DNA of 64,000 nt from assembly GCF_003391395.1 (NCBI RefSeq), contig NZ_CP024190.1:4278001-4342000 (forward strand), read 5' to 3'. This document shows, one piece after another, positions 1 through 8,596 of this stretch. The notes beneath the pieces are model-generated. The model did not search any database. It was not told the DNA's origin and saw only the letters and a list, made by a program, of their open reading frames with translations. The DNA is from Mycobacterium marinum (lineage in GTDB: Bacteria > Actinomycetota > Actinomycetes > Mycobacteriales > Mycobacteriaceae). Each line of letters opens with the position of its first letter. Within the stretch, counting starts at the first letter, position 1. The translations under genes were made by a program, and so were the position numbers.

Positions 1-2844
1 GGGCGAGTCGCCGCCGCCTGGGGCTCCGGGTGTACCGCCACCCCACCAGCCGGGGCCGCCACCGGTGGGAGCGCCGCCGCCCCAACCTGACGGGGCCACC
101 TGGCCGCCGCCACCGGCGAGCGGTCCGGGCCGCACCCGGGCATGGACGTGATCGCGGTGGTTTTGCGTTCCGCTGCCGCGGTTTTCCATCGGCGTGGGGC
201 CCTGACCTGGCGTCCATTGCTGCTGTTGCCACAAGCTGTACTCGAGCCCGAGTGGTCCGGCATTGTCCTGTAGGAATTGGTTGATCTGATCGCCGAGCGC
301 GGCATTGTCGCCGACCATGATGTCCAGCGCCTCACCAGACGAGTGCTCATTGAACGGCGGATCTGGCGGCCGGTAGCCGCCGATGTTGGTCACGCCGAAC
401 ATTTGGCTGATGAGCGAGCGTAGGGCGGCAGCTCGCGGGGTAAGCGCGCCGTGAGTATCGGTGGTGTGCGGGCCGCTGTAGATGTTGGCGCCGGCCGGGA
501 CGCCGTAGGAGACGCCGGCCAGGTTTGGCGTACCCGGCATGCCGACACCCGCAACGGGCATGCCGGCGGCGGCATACGGATACTGCCCGCCATAGGGCAA
601 CACCTGATGCTGGGGGCCGAACGCGCCGGCCCCGGCGGCCATCGCCAGCAGGCCGCTGCCGGCCTCTCCCGGCTTGTACCCCAGACCCTGCTGTACACCC
701 GAAAGCGCGCCGATCACCGGGGCCGCCGCGAGATTGGCGATGAACTTGGTGATGTTCTCCGCGATCCCCGCCAGTCCCTTGGAGATACCGAAGTCCTGAT
801 CGAGTTGCGCGCCGATCTGGCCGAGGGTGTCCGCACCCTGGCGCATGTGCTTGGTGTACTTTTCGAGCTCGTTCTGCCGCGCCTCGGCCAAGCGCATCTC
901 GGCCTGCTGCTGGCTACGCTGAGCTTCGAGCACGTCGTTGCGCGCGTCCAGGATGTCCTCGGCCGTGGCGTTGGCCGTGTGCTCGAGCTGATTGAGCCGC
1001 GCGCGCTTCTCGGCCAGGCGGTGGCGGGACTCGAGGAAGCTGGTCTCGGCGCTGTAGGTGGCCGCGGTCTGCGGCAGGCCCGGAATTCCGGGCGGGACGC
1101 TCATGTCGAAAGGCACCACCGGCGCTTTAGGCAGGCGCGGGCCGCTGGCGCCGCCGGCGGCACCGGTGGGGTCGAGGATCGGGTTACCGGACGGGCCGGC
1201 GCCGGGCGCAACAAACCCTTCGGGCTGATAACCCTTGCCCGGGACCCAGACGTAGGACGGGCCCTTGAGGCCGAAGGGGTAGTACCGCGGCGGTGTCGCC
1301 GATCCCGGTGTTGACCCCGGAGGGACGTACCCGGGCTCGCCGGGCTCGGGCCCGAGGCCACCCTGGCTGCGCGGAATCGAGTTCAGGCCGCTAGTGCCCC
1401 CCTGGGCGAAAACCTGCCGCTGTTGGGTAGTGGCCCCCGGCGGGAGGCCAGTTCCGGCGGGCATCTCGATTTTGGCGTTGCGGATAGCCAGATAGATCGC
1501 GCCGAATTCCGCGGCAACCCCGGCCAGCATCAGCGCGATAGGACCGAAGGCGGTGCCCATTCCGGCCGCGGCTGTTGATGCCGCCTCCGGCAAGGCGCCC
1601 ATGGCCGTATTGAGCGCAGTGACCTTGGTGATGATCCCCGCGATATTCCCCGCGATATTGGCTGCCTTGAACGCTGCCCACGCGGCGATCACTGCATAGA
1701 CCAGGCCCGGATGATCCGAAAGCGCCTTGGCGATTTTTCCGAACACCTCGACCAGTTCGCCGCCGATCGCCGCGGCATTCTTGAAGAAATCGCGAATATC
1801 GTTCTGGTGCTGAGAGACCCATTCGCCGATCTCGTCGATATGCTCGCGTAGGGCTTGCATGATGTCGACGAGCTGATTGGCGTCTTCGGCGGGCTTGCCG
1901 AATATCGCGCCCAGGAAGTTGGCGCCAAGCCGGGCGATGGACGTCTTGACGTTCTCGATCGAGCCGGCCACCGTGTTGTTCATGGCCTTGGCGAATCCCG
2001 GTGCGTGCTGCTCGACCGTGGTCAACAACGCCTCAAGCCCGACCTTGTTGTCGTGGATCATCTTGGCCAGCTTGGGAACATCGCCACCAGTGAGGGTGTC
2101 GGCCAGCCATGGCACGATGGGCAACTGCTGAAGCTGGTTGTTGATCTCCTGCATGGAGACGTGGCCCTGGTTGGCGACCTTCAAGAACGCGTCGCCGATA
2201 TCGCTGATCGACGAGCCGGTAAATCCCGCGGCATTCGATACGTCGGTCATAAACCGCTGTAGATCGCCGGTGCTCGACGCCAGCGCGCGAGTCGCCACCG
2301 AGAATGCCTCGTCGAGCTTGAACGGCGTATCCAGCACCACCTGATTCACGGTGTCCATCACCGCGCCGACATCGAGAGCCTGCTTACCGGTGGCCGTCAA
2401 CGTCCGATTGAGGTTGTCCAGGCGGTTTTTGGCCGCGTCGATCGCCTCGTAGCGCTCGAAGCCCTTGAATAGCGTGTAGCCCGCCGCGCCGACCAGGCCG
2501 GCCGCCGCGGTGGTGAACGCCATGCCGAACGCGCGCCCAGCCAACGCCCCCGACTTACCCGCGGCCGTCTCATAGCCGGCCATGGCCGACGAGAAGCCGC
2601 TGACCACCGGCAGCGCGCGGGTCAGTTCAGAGCCGAAGCCGCTGCCGAAGCCACGCGCCGCACGCTGGCCATGAGCCGCGAATTGGGTGACCGCCTGGTC
2701 AATGGCCGACCGCGCGGTCAGCGCCTGCGAAAACGCTTGGCTGGAACGCTCGCCGGCAACGCGGAAGCGCGCTTCCAGTTGCGAGGCAACCTGATCGGCA
2801 GCGCGTTCATTGAGCCGGGCCAGGACGTCGGCGTGGATGGCCAA
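1..2844 (-). CDS. Tape measure protein (C-terminus cut by window start)
   Basis: An open frame of 948 codons runs from a TTG start at 2844 off the left edge. The start is set by a strong GGAGGTG ribosome site and an in-frame stop just upstream. The N-terminal part is Ala/Gly-rich and helical with a hydrophobic segment near residues 100-125. The middle carries coiled-coil sequence, and Gly/Pro-rich linkers follow. Near residues 813-905 is a domain with NEHSSGEALDIMV and NHRDHVHARV, resembling the zinc-peptidase-like (VldE/ARB_07466 type) domain found in actinophage tape measures and lysins. It sets tail length and probably helps cross the cell wall. Position after the tail chaperones supports the call. 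Confidence 0.93.
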   Translation of the reverse strand, partial: MAIHADVLARLNERAADQVASQLEARFRVAGERSSQAFSQALTARSAIDQAVTQFAAHGQRAARGFGSGFGSELTRALPVVSGFSSAMAGYETAAGKSGALAGRAFGMAFTTAAAGLVGAAGYTLFKGFERYEAIDAAKNRLDNLNRTLTATGKQALDVGAVMDTVNQVVLDTPFKLDEAFSVATRALASSTGDLQRFMTDVSNAAGFTGSSISDIGDAFLKVANQGHVSMQEINNQLQQLPIVPWLADTLTGGDVPKLAKMIHDNKVGLEALLTTVEQHAPGFAKAMNNTVAGSIENVKTSIARLGANFLGAIFGKPAEDANQLVDIMQALREHIDEIGEWVSQHQNDIRDFFKNAAAIGGELVEVFGKIAKALSDHPGLVYAVIAAWAAFKAANIAGNIAGIITKVTALNTAMGALPEAASTAAAGMGTAFGPIALMLAGVAAEFGAIYLAIRNAKIEMPAGTGLPPGATTQQRQVFAQGGTSGLNSIPRSQGGLGPEPGEPGYVPPGSTPGSATPPRYYPFGLKGPSYVWVPGKGYQPEGFVAPGAGPSGNPILDPTGAAGGASGPRLPKAPVVPFDMSVPPGIPGLPQTAATYSAETSFLESRHRLAEKRARLNQLEHTANATAEDILDARNDVLEAQRSQQQAEMRLAEARQNELEKYTKHMRQGADTLGQIGAQLDQDFGISKGLAGIAENITKFIANLAAAPVIGALSGVQQGLGYKPGEAGSGLLAMAAGAGAFGPQHQVLPYGGQYPYAAAGMPVAGVGMPGTPNLAGVSYGVPAGANIYSGPHTTDTHGALTPRAAALRSLISQMFGVTNIGGYRPPDPPFNEHSSGEALDIMVGDNAALGDQINQFLQDNAGPLGLEYSLWQQQQWTPGQGPTPMENRGSGTQNHRDHVHARVRPGPLAGGGGQVAPSGWGGGAPTGGGPGWWGGGTPGAPGGGDSP

Positions 2845-2861
2845 GGTGATTCACCTCCCCT

Positions 2862-3203
2862 CTACTTGTTCCAGGTCGAATACAGCGATCCGGGCTCGTT
2901 GTTCGGCACGCTGCGGCGGCGATGGTCGTCGGCCTGCTCGCGATACTTGGCGGTGGACAAAAACAGCCGCGACTCGTACTCATCGGCTTGCGCCTCGGGG
3001 ACTTTCGCGGCACGCAAGACCGCCAGTTCATTAGCGCATTGGGCGACCATCTGCCGTAGCTCGGAGCGCTCGCCACAGCGCAAGGCCGTGGCCAGCGCGC
3101 CGTCCTCGGGTGGCCAGTCAACCCGGATGACCAGCTTCGTCTCGTCGTCGGGGTCCTCGATGACATCGGCGCCGAACAGCTCGAGCAGCTCATAGCTACT
3201 CAT
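2862..3203 (-). CDS. Tail assembly chaperone, downstream frame (gpT-like)
   Basis: A 113-residue acidic protein (from MSSYELLELFG) between the gpG-like gene and the tape measure, the position where siphophages encode the second tail chaperone, usually made by programmed frameshift. This frame is open upstream to 3335 and so overlaps the end of the preceding gene (stop at 3256-3258) by about 80 nt. A shift of +1 (or -2) in the overlap would fuse the two products. Independent initiation at the ATG at 3203 cannot be excluded. Confidence 0.8.
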   Translation of the reverse strand: MSSYELLELFGADVIEDPDDETKLVIRVDWPPEDGALATALRCGERSELRQMVAQCANELAVLRAAKVPEAQADEYESRLFLSTAKYREQADDHRRRSVPNNEPGSLYSTWNK

Positions 3204-3255
3204 GCGCCCCTGATGCCAGTTGGCTATGTGGCAGCCGGGGAAAAACCGGCGCAGG

Positions 3256-3822
3256 TCACTGGCTATCTGGCGCGGCCAATGACGCCAAAACGCTTGGGCC
3301 TTCTGGACTTTTCGAGTCGGACTTCTGGCGCTCCATCAGCTTGAGTCCCTGTTCACCCCACAGGCGCCGGACATCTGCCGCGCACGCTGGCCGGCCGTCG
3401 ATGGTCTTGGAGCGCAACTCTCGGTATTTCTCTTCACCTAGCACGGCCATGACCTCACGGACATCGAACGGCGGGGAGACGAGCTTGCCTTCCTTGCGGT
3501 ACGGAACAAGAAGGTTGCCCTTGACGATTTCCTCGGGAATCGTTGCGCCAGTTGGCTTTCCGTCTTTATCTAACGCCTGATGCTCGGGGATGATGACATC
3601 GGGGCCGCGGTCGTAGGACTCGGCCTCGAAGTGCAGTTCGTCGTAGGCTGCCAGGCAGTCGTCATCGAGCATCCGTAGCGACGGCTGCGGCGGGATCGAC
3701 ATCGACGTGCCGTCGTCGAACCGCAGCGTCAGGGACGCAAACAGCAGATTGTTGTATTCGGCGGCCTGTTCGGCAGCCTGCACACCGGCGTTGGGGATCT
3801 CGGTGGGGTTCGGCTCGGTCAT
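3256..3822 (-). CDS. Tail assembly chaperone (gpG-like)
   Basis: A 188-residue protein between the major tail protein and the tape measure, where lambda-like phages place the gpG chaperone that binds the tape measure during tail assembly. The sequence is acidic and soluble with no membrane segment. Its last 80 nt overlap an open frame leading into the next gene. Poly-A and poly-T tracts in the overlap (CGAAAAG near 3307-3314 and CGTTTTGG near 3286-3293) are candidate slip sites. Assignment rests on position, size and the overlap rather than on a specific motif. Confidence 0.8.
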   Translation of the reverse strand: MTEPNPTEIPNAGVQAAEQAAEYNNLLFASLTLRFDDGTSMSIPPQPSLRMLDDDCLAAYDELHFEAESYDRGPDVIIPEHQALDKDGKPTGATIPEEIVKGNLLVPYRKEGKLVSPPFDVREVMAVLGEEKYRELRSKTIDGRPACAADVRRLWGEQGLKLMERQKSDSKSPEGPSVLASLAAPDSQ

Positions 3823-3933
3823 AATGTTCGGCTATTCCTCTCGGAGTTTAGATTCGGTTCGGCTACAACGACAATGAGAGACCCCGACGGGCGCCGCCGA
3901 ACCGCAAACGCCCGCCGGGGTGGCCCTCGACTA

Positions 3934-4983
3934 CTAGTCGGTGGTGATCATGTTCGAGACCCGCGACAGGGCGGTGGTCGCCACGTTGTCGGTCGCCGTC
4001 ACCCGGAAGTAGTAACCGGTGGCGGTGGTCAGTCCGGTGATACCCAGGGTGATTGTCGTTGTGCCACTGGTGCTTCCGACGGTCGCCGCGGTCCAGCCGG
4101 TCGAGCCATCGGCGCTTGATTCGACGGTGAAGACGATCGGCGACGAGCCACCTAGCGGGGCGGCAAACGCGATGTCGGCCGATGTCGCACCGGTGGTAGT
4201 GGCGACCGGCGCCACCTGAGTGAAGGTCAGACCCGGGGTTACCGCGTCGTCCCATAGGGTGCCAGTCACCCAGGCCCCGTCGATCATCGGGAAGCCGTCG
4301 GAATCGACGAACCACGGATCGACTTCCGCCGAGAAGGTGAGCTTTGGCGCGTCGGCGTCCTTCTTGTTCCCCTTGCGCGAACCGACATCGGTCAGTATGC
4401 ATCGCGGGAACGGGTAGGCGATGCGCTCGGCCTTACCGCCCTGATTGTCCTCGAGTGCGACGATGAACTGCCGCCGCGGCTGAGAGATGGCGTTGGAACG
4501 GCCGCGAAAGTATGTCCCGCTGCCTATTTCCAGCATGCTCGACAACGGGAGGTCGTACTCGAGGCAGTGCACCACCGGAGAGTTTTCCAGCGGCGTGAAC
4601 ATCAGCGTTCGCTCGCGCTTTTGCAGGTCGTAGCGCAGTGGATCGACCGACTGCAACGCTTCCAGTGGGTCGCTAGACGGCTTGGGAGCCCGCTCGACAC
4701 CGTCCGGGTGAACGTATCCGACTGGGTAAAACCCCAAGTTGCTTGGGTATTCGTTGTTGTAGACCCATCGGCCATTGGCCCTAATAGCAGCGAACAAATC
4801 CTCGCGCCACGTGCCATCGAGGGACATGGGCGCTACAAACGCACTGCCTGGGCTGATGTTGGTGTTAGCGCCGTCGTAGTCGCGCGCCAGCACCTGCCAG
4901 TCGCCGCCGCGGCGGGCGCGCAATGCGTCCTGGTACGACATGACCGAAGTCCGATAGGGGGCGCCGGTAGCCGGTTGTGCCAT
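3934..4983 (-). CDS. Major tail tube protein with C-terminal Ig/FnIII-like domain
   Basis: A 349-residue protein starting at the ATG at 4983, with GGAAAGGA a few bases upstream; a longer open frame upstream is ignored because it would run through the intergenic space and the preceding gene. Residues 1-260 form the tail tube part. The last about 90 residues (PVATTTGATSADIAFAAPLG onward, with repeated TxTxGxTGLTTATGYYFRV) look like a fibronectin III or Ig-like beta-sandwich, a common decoration on phage tail tubes that projects from the tail. A gap of about 110 bases separates it from the chaperone gene. Confidence 0.87.
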   Translation of the reverse strand: MAQPATGAPYRTSVMSYQDALRARRGGDWQVLARDYDGANTNISPGSAFVAPMSLDGTWREDLFAAIRANGRWVYNNEYPSNLGFYPVGYVHPDGVERAPKPSSDPLEALQSVDPLRYDLQKRERTLMFTPLENSPVVHCLEYDLPLSSMLEIGSGTYFRGRSNAISQPRRQFIVALEDNQGGKAERIAYPFPRCILTDVGSRKGNKKDADAPKLTFSAEVDPWFVDSDGFPMIDGAWVTGTLWDDAVTPGLTFTQVAPVATTTGATSADIAFAAPLGGSSPIVFTVESSADGSTGWTAATVGSTSGTTTITLGITGLTTATGYYFRVTATDNVATTALSRVSNMITTD

Positions 4984-5110
4984 CGTTATTTCCTTTCCCG
5001 AGAGGGGGTGTGGCGGATTTGCCGGGGGTTGGTTGCCGGCTGTTTTGCGGCGCACGGGGCCGCACGCCGCGGCCCCCTTTGATTGACCGCGACGGGAAGT
5101 TGGTGGGGTT

Positions 5111-5548
5111 CTACTGGATAGGTCCGCGCTGTAGCACGACGCGAAGCTCGTTAACGACCCGCGTGACAACGGATTTCGAGGCGTATGGTTCCTCATGCGA
5201 GGCTTCGGTGAGTTCGACAGAGTCGCAGTTGGCGATACTGCCGTCGTCCATGAGCACATCGGTCGTGGCGTATCGAACCAGCAGTATGATGCGGGCGTCA
5301 GTGCGCCGGCCCTCGGCATACGCTTCGTCGACATCCTTGCCGAAGGTGTGCACGCGCAGCGTGGCGAAATCTGCCTCAATCGTGGTTGGGCCCGTGACGC
5401 GCTCCACCCACCGAAACGGCAAGGGCGTCTGGGCCGACCACTTATTCGCGCCGATCGCGTTGACCGACAGCGTTATCGGACGCAGATGGGCAATGATGAA
5501 CTGCACGGCGCCGGGTGCCGCATAGCCGTCCAGCAGTGGATCGCTCAC
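5111..5548 (-). CDS. Tail terminator-like protein
   Basis: A 145-residue protein directly upstream of the major tail protein, the usual place for the tail terminator that caps the tail tube and joins it to the head. It overlaps the preceding gp10-like gene by 4 bases (ATGA), so the two are translationally coupled. No catalytic motif is visible. The assignment is from gene order and size; it could equally be called a head-tail joining protein. Confidence 0.7.
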   Translation of the reverse strand: MSDPLLDGYAAPGAVQFIIAHLRPITLSVNAIGANKWSAQTPLPFRWVERVTGPTTIEADFATLRVHTFGKDVDEAYAEGRRTDARIILLVRYATTDVLMDDGSIANCDSVELTEASHEEPYASKSVVTRVVNELRVVLQRGPIQ

Positions 5549-5847
5549 GTCAGACCATGATTGAAGTGCGCCTCGGTCTTCGCGCGAGGGGCGAATGCCG
5601 GGGTGTCTTCGGATCCGTACTCGATGATGTTGGCTGCCTCATCGGTGGCCCCGACTTGACCGCGGCCACGGTGGGCGCGTTTGGTCACCTTGATCGAGTC
5701 GATGTAGTCGCCGGTGTCCTTGGGTGAGTTCTTGACCCACTCAGGAATGACTTGCTCGTCCATGAACTCGTCTAGCTGGCGGTCGACGTCCTCATCGTCG
5801 GCGAGCTGCTCATCCAGATCGGGAATGAGGTCGCGCAGATCGGCCAT
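5545..5847 (-). CDS. HK97 gp10-like head closure / tail completion protein
   Basis: A 100-residue protein with the pattern of the HK97-gp10 family: an acidic helical N-terminus, PKDTGDYIDSIKV in the middle (the conserved TG..xxSI segment) and AANIIEYGSEDTPAFAPRA near the end (the conserved YG......P.xxP.R segment). Such proteins join head and tail. It is coupled to the tail terminator by a 4-base overlap. Confidence 0.8.
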   Translation of the reverse strand: MADLRDLIPDLDEQLADDEDVDRQLDEFMDEQVIPEWVKNSPKDTGDYIDSIKVTKRAHRGRGQVGATDEAANIIEYGSEDTPAFAPRAKTEAHFNHGLT

Positions 5848-5850
5848 GGG

Positions 5851-6276
5851 TCAGCCCTCCCGCTCACACGCGCAGAACACGTGATTTTCAGCGCCGCGGA
5901 TATCGGTCTCCAACACCGCATCGCCGCGCAGGACGTACGTCAGGCCGTTGTGCCGCAGCCGGCGATCGGATTTGAGCTCGGACCACGCCATCGGCGCGGG
6001 GTTGTCGTCGTCATCGACCGCCGGTATCTGGCCGTCCACCACCGGCAGAAACGCGAACGCCGGTTCACTGGTCGTCACCGTAAAGCCCTGCTGCTCAAAG
6101 CTGCCCACGTTGGTGGATGCCGACGTCTCGGTCTCGAAGAGCGAGTCGTCGACCCACACCACAACCTCGCTGGTCTGTGGCTGGCCGTACTCGCTCACGA
6201 TCGGCTGGTCGTCTCCGTCGAGATCCTGGACGTCGGTCACGATGCCGACGCGCTGGTTGCCGAGGGGAAAGACCAT
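5851..6276 (-). CDS. Head-tail connector / stopper-like protein
   Basis: A 141-residue protein starting at the ATG at 6276, which overlaps the stop of the upstream gene by one base (TGATG). The much longer upstream open frame is a shadow of neighbouring genes. It lies in the connector cassette between capsid and tail genes and is beta-rich in appearance (VFPLGNQRVGIVTDVQDLDG). Function is inferred from position. Confidence 0.65.
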   Translation of the reverse strand: MVFPLGNQRVGIVTDVQDLDGDDQPIVSEYGQPQTSEVVVWVDDSLFETETSASTNVGSFEQQGFTVTTSEPAFAFLPVVDGQIPAVDDDDNPAPMAWSELKSDRRLRHNGLTYVLRGDAVLETDIRGAENHVFCACEREG

Positions 6277-6635
6277 CAGTAGTCGCACTTCGTGAAGCTG
6301 TAGACCGGTTCGGCCGTGAGCGGAATGTCGAGCAAGGTCTTGTGCTTGTCGGTCAGGTAGTCGTCGACCAGAGACGCGAATTTGCCCGCCTCGGTGCGCC
6401 GGCTCGTCGTGTTCTCCCACTCCGACAGGCGCTCGAGGTCGCCGTACATCGCCGCATCGCGGACGATCTCGAACACCACTTGCTGGGCGGCCGTGTCGTC
6501 GACATCCGACTTCAGTCCACGGATTCGATCGGACGCGACCTGCAATAGTCGTGTGGCGGTAGCGGTCTCCCCGGTGGTCAGGGTGCCCTGGTACTCGTCG
6601 ACGAAATCCGCGATCACCATGAACGGATCGGTCAT
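6276..6635 (-). CDS. Head-tail adaptor (gp6/gp15-like)
   Basis: A 119-residue, mostly helical protein (DPFMVIADFVDEYQGTLTTG, then FEIVRDAAMYGDLERLSEWE) typical in size and composition of the helical adaptor that binds the portal ring in HK97- and SPP1-type phages. It sits at the expected place after the capsid genes. Six bases separate it from the upstream gene. Confidence 0.72.
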   Translation of the reverse strand: MTDPFMVIADFVDEYQGTLTTGETATATRLLQVASDRIRGLKSDVDDTAAQQVVFEIVRDAAMYGDLERLSEWENTTSRRTEAGKFASLVDDYLTDKHKTLLDIPLTAEPVYSFTKCDY

Positions 6636-6641
6636 GTGGGC

Positions 6642-6938
6642 CTAATCCTCTGCGGCACCCTTGGTGGCCCGCCCGCGTGCACGACGGGGCGCGGGCGCTG
6701 GCGGCTCCGGGGCCTCGGCCGCATCCGGGTCGCCGGATTCCGCAGCTTCCACGTCCGGCTCGGCCGCGGCGGGCGCGTGGGCGACTGGTTGACCGTGGGC
6801 CACCAGCGCCCCCGACTCGACCAGTGGGGCCGCGGCGTCGTCGTCGACCTCGATCACTCGTGAGTCGGGCCGCGTGTAGTGCACGGCCCGACCGTCGACC
6901 ATGACCGCACACGGCCCGGCTACCGCGTAGCGGCCCAT
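6642..6938 (-). CDS. Small acidic structural-cassette protein, unknown
   Basis: A 98-residue protein starting at the ATG at 6938, overlapping the previous stop by one base. The N-terminal about 60 residues are folded-looking (MGRYAVAGPCAVMVDGRAVH). The remainder is Ala/Pro/Glu-rich and ends in a basic tail (RRARGRATKGAAED), suggesting disorder. It lies between capsid and connector genes; no family is recognised. Confidence 0.6.
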   Translation of the reverse strand: MGRYAVAGPCAVMVDGRAVHYTRPDSRVIEVDDDAAAPLVESGALVAHGQPVAHAPAAAEPDVEAAESGDPDAAEAPEPPAPAPRRARGRATKGAAED

Positions 6939-7249
6939 CAGCCGAACTGCTCGATGATCTCGGCCTTGGTCATCGCCTCGGCCTCTTCCTCGGTCAGCCC
7001 GGCGAACTCGGCCCAGGCCGCCTTGGGGGCAGTGCGCTTGGGCTTCTCCGGCGCGTCGCCGCCGCCCGCGGGTGCGGGCTCTGTCGCAGCGGCCGGCGCC
7101 TTGCCGACCTCCACCACCAGATCCAGGCCCAAGAAATGCTGGGCCTGCTCCGGTGAGAGCCACTGGATGACCTCACCCTCGTAGCGATGGTGCGTCTTAC
7201 CCTCGGGATCCTTGGCCAGCACCAACGGCGCGATGACCTTGTAGCTCAT
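6938..7249 (-). CDS. Small capsid-region protein, unknown
   Basis: A 103-residue protein starting with MSYKVIAPLVLAKDPEGKTH. The ATG at 7249 overlaps the stop of the major capsid gene (ATGA), which decides the start over the longer open frame. Its C-terminus (LTEEEAEAMTKAEIIEQFG) resembles the short helical Rho-N/SAP-like tail of small head proteins. Function is not known. Confidence 0.65.
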   Translation of the reverse strand: MSYKVIAPLVLAKDPEGKTHHRYEGEVIQWLSPEQAQHFLGLDLVVEVGKAPAAATEPAPAGGGDAPEKPKRTAPKAAWAEFAGLTEEEAEAMTKAEIIEQFG

Positions 7250-8193
7250 GCGTTGACCCCGTTGATGAGCCATCCGGCGCCGGCCTCGAGGATGACCGGG
7301 ACGGTGGTGCGTCGCGCCCGGATGCGCCAGCCGTCGATCTTGTCCTCGCGCATGGACTTGACCTGCAGGCCGTTGTCGGCCGACGCGTAGCCGGTCTCGG
7401 GCAGCATTTCGTCGGCGAACCCGCCGAACACCGTGGTATCCACCACCATCGCCTTACCGGTGACGGGGGCGTTGGGGCTGGTGATCCACGTCAGGCCGCC
7501 GGCCTGCTTCATCAGCGTGCCGGAAAGGCCCTGCACTACCGGGGTGGACTCCACGCCCGGATACTCGCGCGGCAGTAGCTTCATCAGGTCGTCGTTGGAC
7601 ACGACGTTGGCGAACACGTCGGGTTCGACGAACACCGCGTTGGGCATGTATCCCTGCTTGAGCTTGATGATACTGGTGATGGCCCGCATCACGTCGCGCA
7701 GGATCTTCGAAGAACCGTCGCTGGCCTTCCAGGTCGCGATGGCGTCGGTGTTCTGCGTGACCGCCGAGACCGTCGCTGACAGTGCCACCGAGTCGATGGT
7801 CTGCACGTGGGAGTTCATCAGCTTGCGGAACGAGCGGGCGATGACCGCGAACCGCTGGCGGCTGATCGACTCATCGGTGATCTCCGCGTCGTTACCCCAC
7901 TTGACCGTGTTGGCGGTCGACGCCGGTCCAGTACCGATCGAGGTGACCGGGTACTCACCACCGGGCGGGACGGCCTTGGGTGCACGGTCGGCGTAGATCG
8001 ACTCATTAGTCTCGTAGCCGATCGACCCCGAGGTGGTGAAGAACTGCGCGGTGAGGATCTTGTCGGCCACGAAAATCTCGTTGCCGATGTCCCGCAACGC
8101 CCGTGCAACCCACGGGGTGTCATTGAGGAACCGGCTGGCCGAGAGGATGTCGCCCGACAGCGTGGGCGCTGCGGGCGGGAACTGAGTGGGCAT
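7246..8193 (-). CDS. Major capsid protein (HK97 fold)
   Basis: A 315-residue protein downstream of the protease-scaffold and decoration genes. The composition and features fit mycobacteriophage HK97-type capsid proteins: an N-terminal arm, the SIGYETNESIYADRAPKAVP segment, a long spine-helix region (SRQRFAVIARSFRKLMNSHV), a P-domain stretch around PNAVFVEPDVFANVVSNDDL, and a C-terminal beta region ending VILEAGAGWLINGVNA. It forms the icosahedral shell. No separate delta domain is obvious beyond the N-terminus, consistent with a separate scaffold in the upstream gene. Confidence 0.9.
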   Translation of the reverse strand: MPTQFPPAAPTLSGDILSASRFLNDTPWVARALRDIGNEIFVADKILTAQFFTTSGSIGYETNESIYADRAPKAVPPGGEYPVTSIGTGPASTANTVKWGNDAEITDESISRQRFAVIARSFRKLMNSHVQTIDSVALSATVSAVTQNTDAIATWKASDGSSKILRDVMRAITSIIKLKQGYMPNAVFVEPDVFANVVSNDDLMKLLPREYPGVESTPVVQGLSGTLMKQAGGLTWITSPNAPVTGKAMVVDTTVFGGFADEMLPETGYASADNGLQVKSMREDKIDGWRIRARRTTVPVILEAGAGWLINGVNA

Positions 8194-8228
8194 GGCTTAC
8201 CTGCTTTCTGTGATGGTTGGCCTGCGAC

Positions 8229-8594
8229 TCAGCGCAGTTTGATGACGACCAGGGAGCTGGCGGCCGCCGACAGGGCGATGCCGATGATTTCCTCCGGCTC
8301 GTCGGTGGCGTTGGTGAATGCCGCGACGGCGCCACCGGTGGCGCCGATGACCGGCTTGCCGGCGGCAATCGCACCGGAGGCGGGCACCTGCCAGACACCT
8401 TCGGTAGCCACCACCACGGCCGCGCCGTTGTCGGCGTCATGGGTGGCCACTCCCAGCCACGCCTCATTCGGCGCGGCGATCGGCGCGACGGTGTCCGCGC
8501 CGGACACGACGAGCACCTGCCCGGCGGTCACGGCAGCCGACGTGGTGCGCGGCAGCCGGTCGGCGGGGCAGTAAATAGGTGCGTATTCGGCCAT
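8229..8594 (-). CDS. Head decoration protein (DUF2190-like)
   Basis: A 121-residue, beta-rich, Ala/Val/Gly-rich protein (AVTAGQVLVVSGADTVAPIA; WLGVATHDADNGAAVVVATE). This is the pattern of DUF2190 capsid fibre or decoration proteins encoded between protease and major capsid. It probably binds the outside of the shell. It begins two bases after the protease-scaffold stop. Confidence 0.78.
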   Translation of the reverse strand: MAEYAPIYCPADRLPRTTSAAVTAGQVLVVSGADTVAPIAAPNEAWLGVATHDADNGAAVVVATEGVWQVPASGAIAAGKPVIGATGGAVAAFTNATDEPEEIIGIALSAAASSLVVIKLR

Positions 8595-8596
8595 GA

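Noticed and set aside
451..1314. 287-aa plus-strand ORF
   Set aside because: Shadow of the tape measure gene, whose own frame is open throughout and has a strong ribosome site and domain matches.
1391..1928. Minus-strand ORFs 1391-1822 and 1689-1928
   Set aside because: Other frames of the tape measure gene without ribosome sites.
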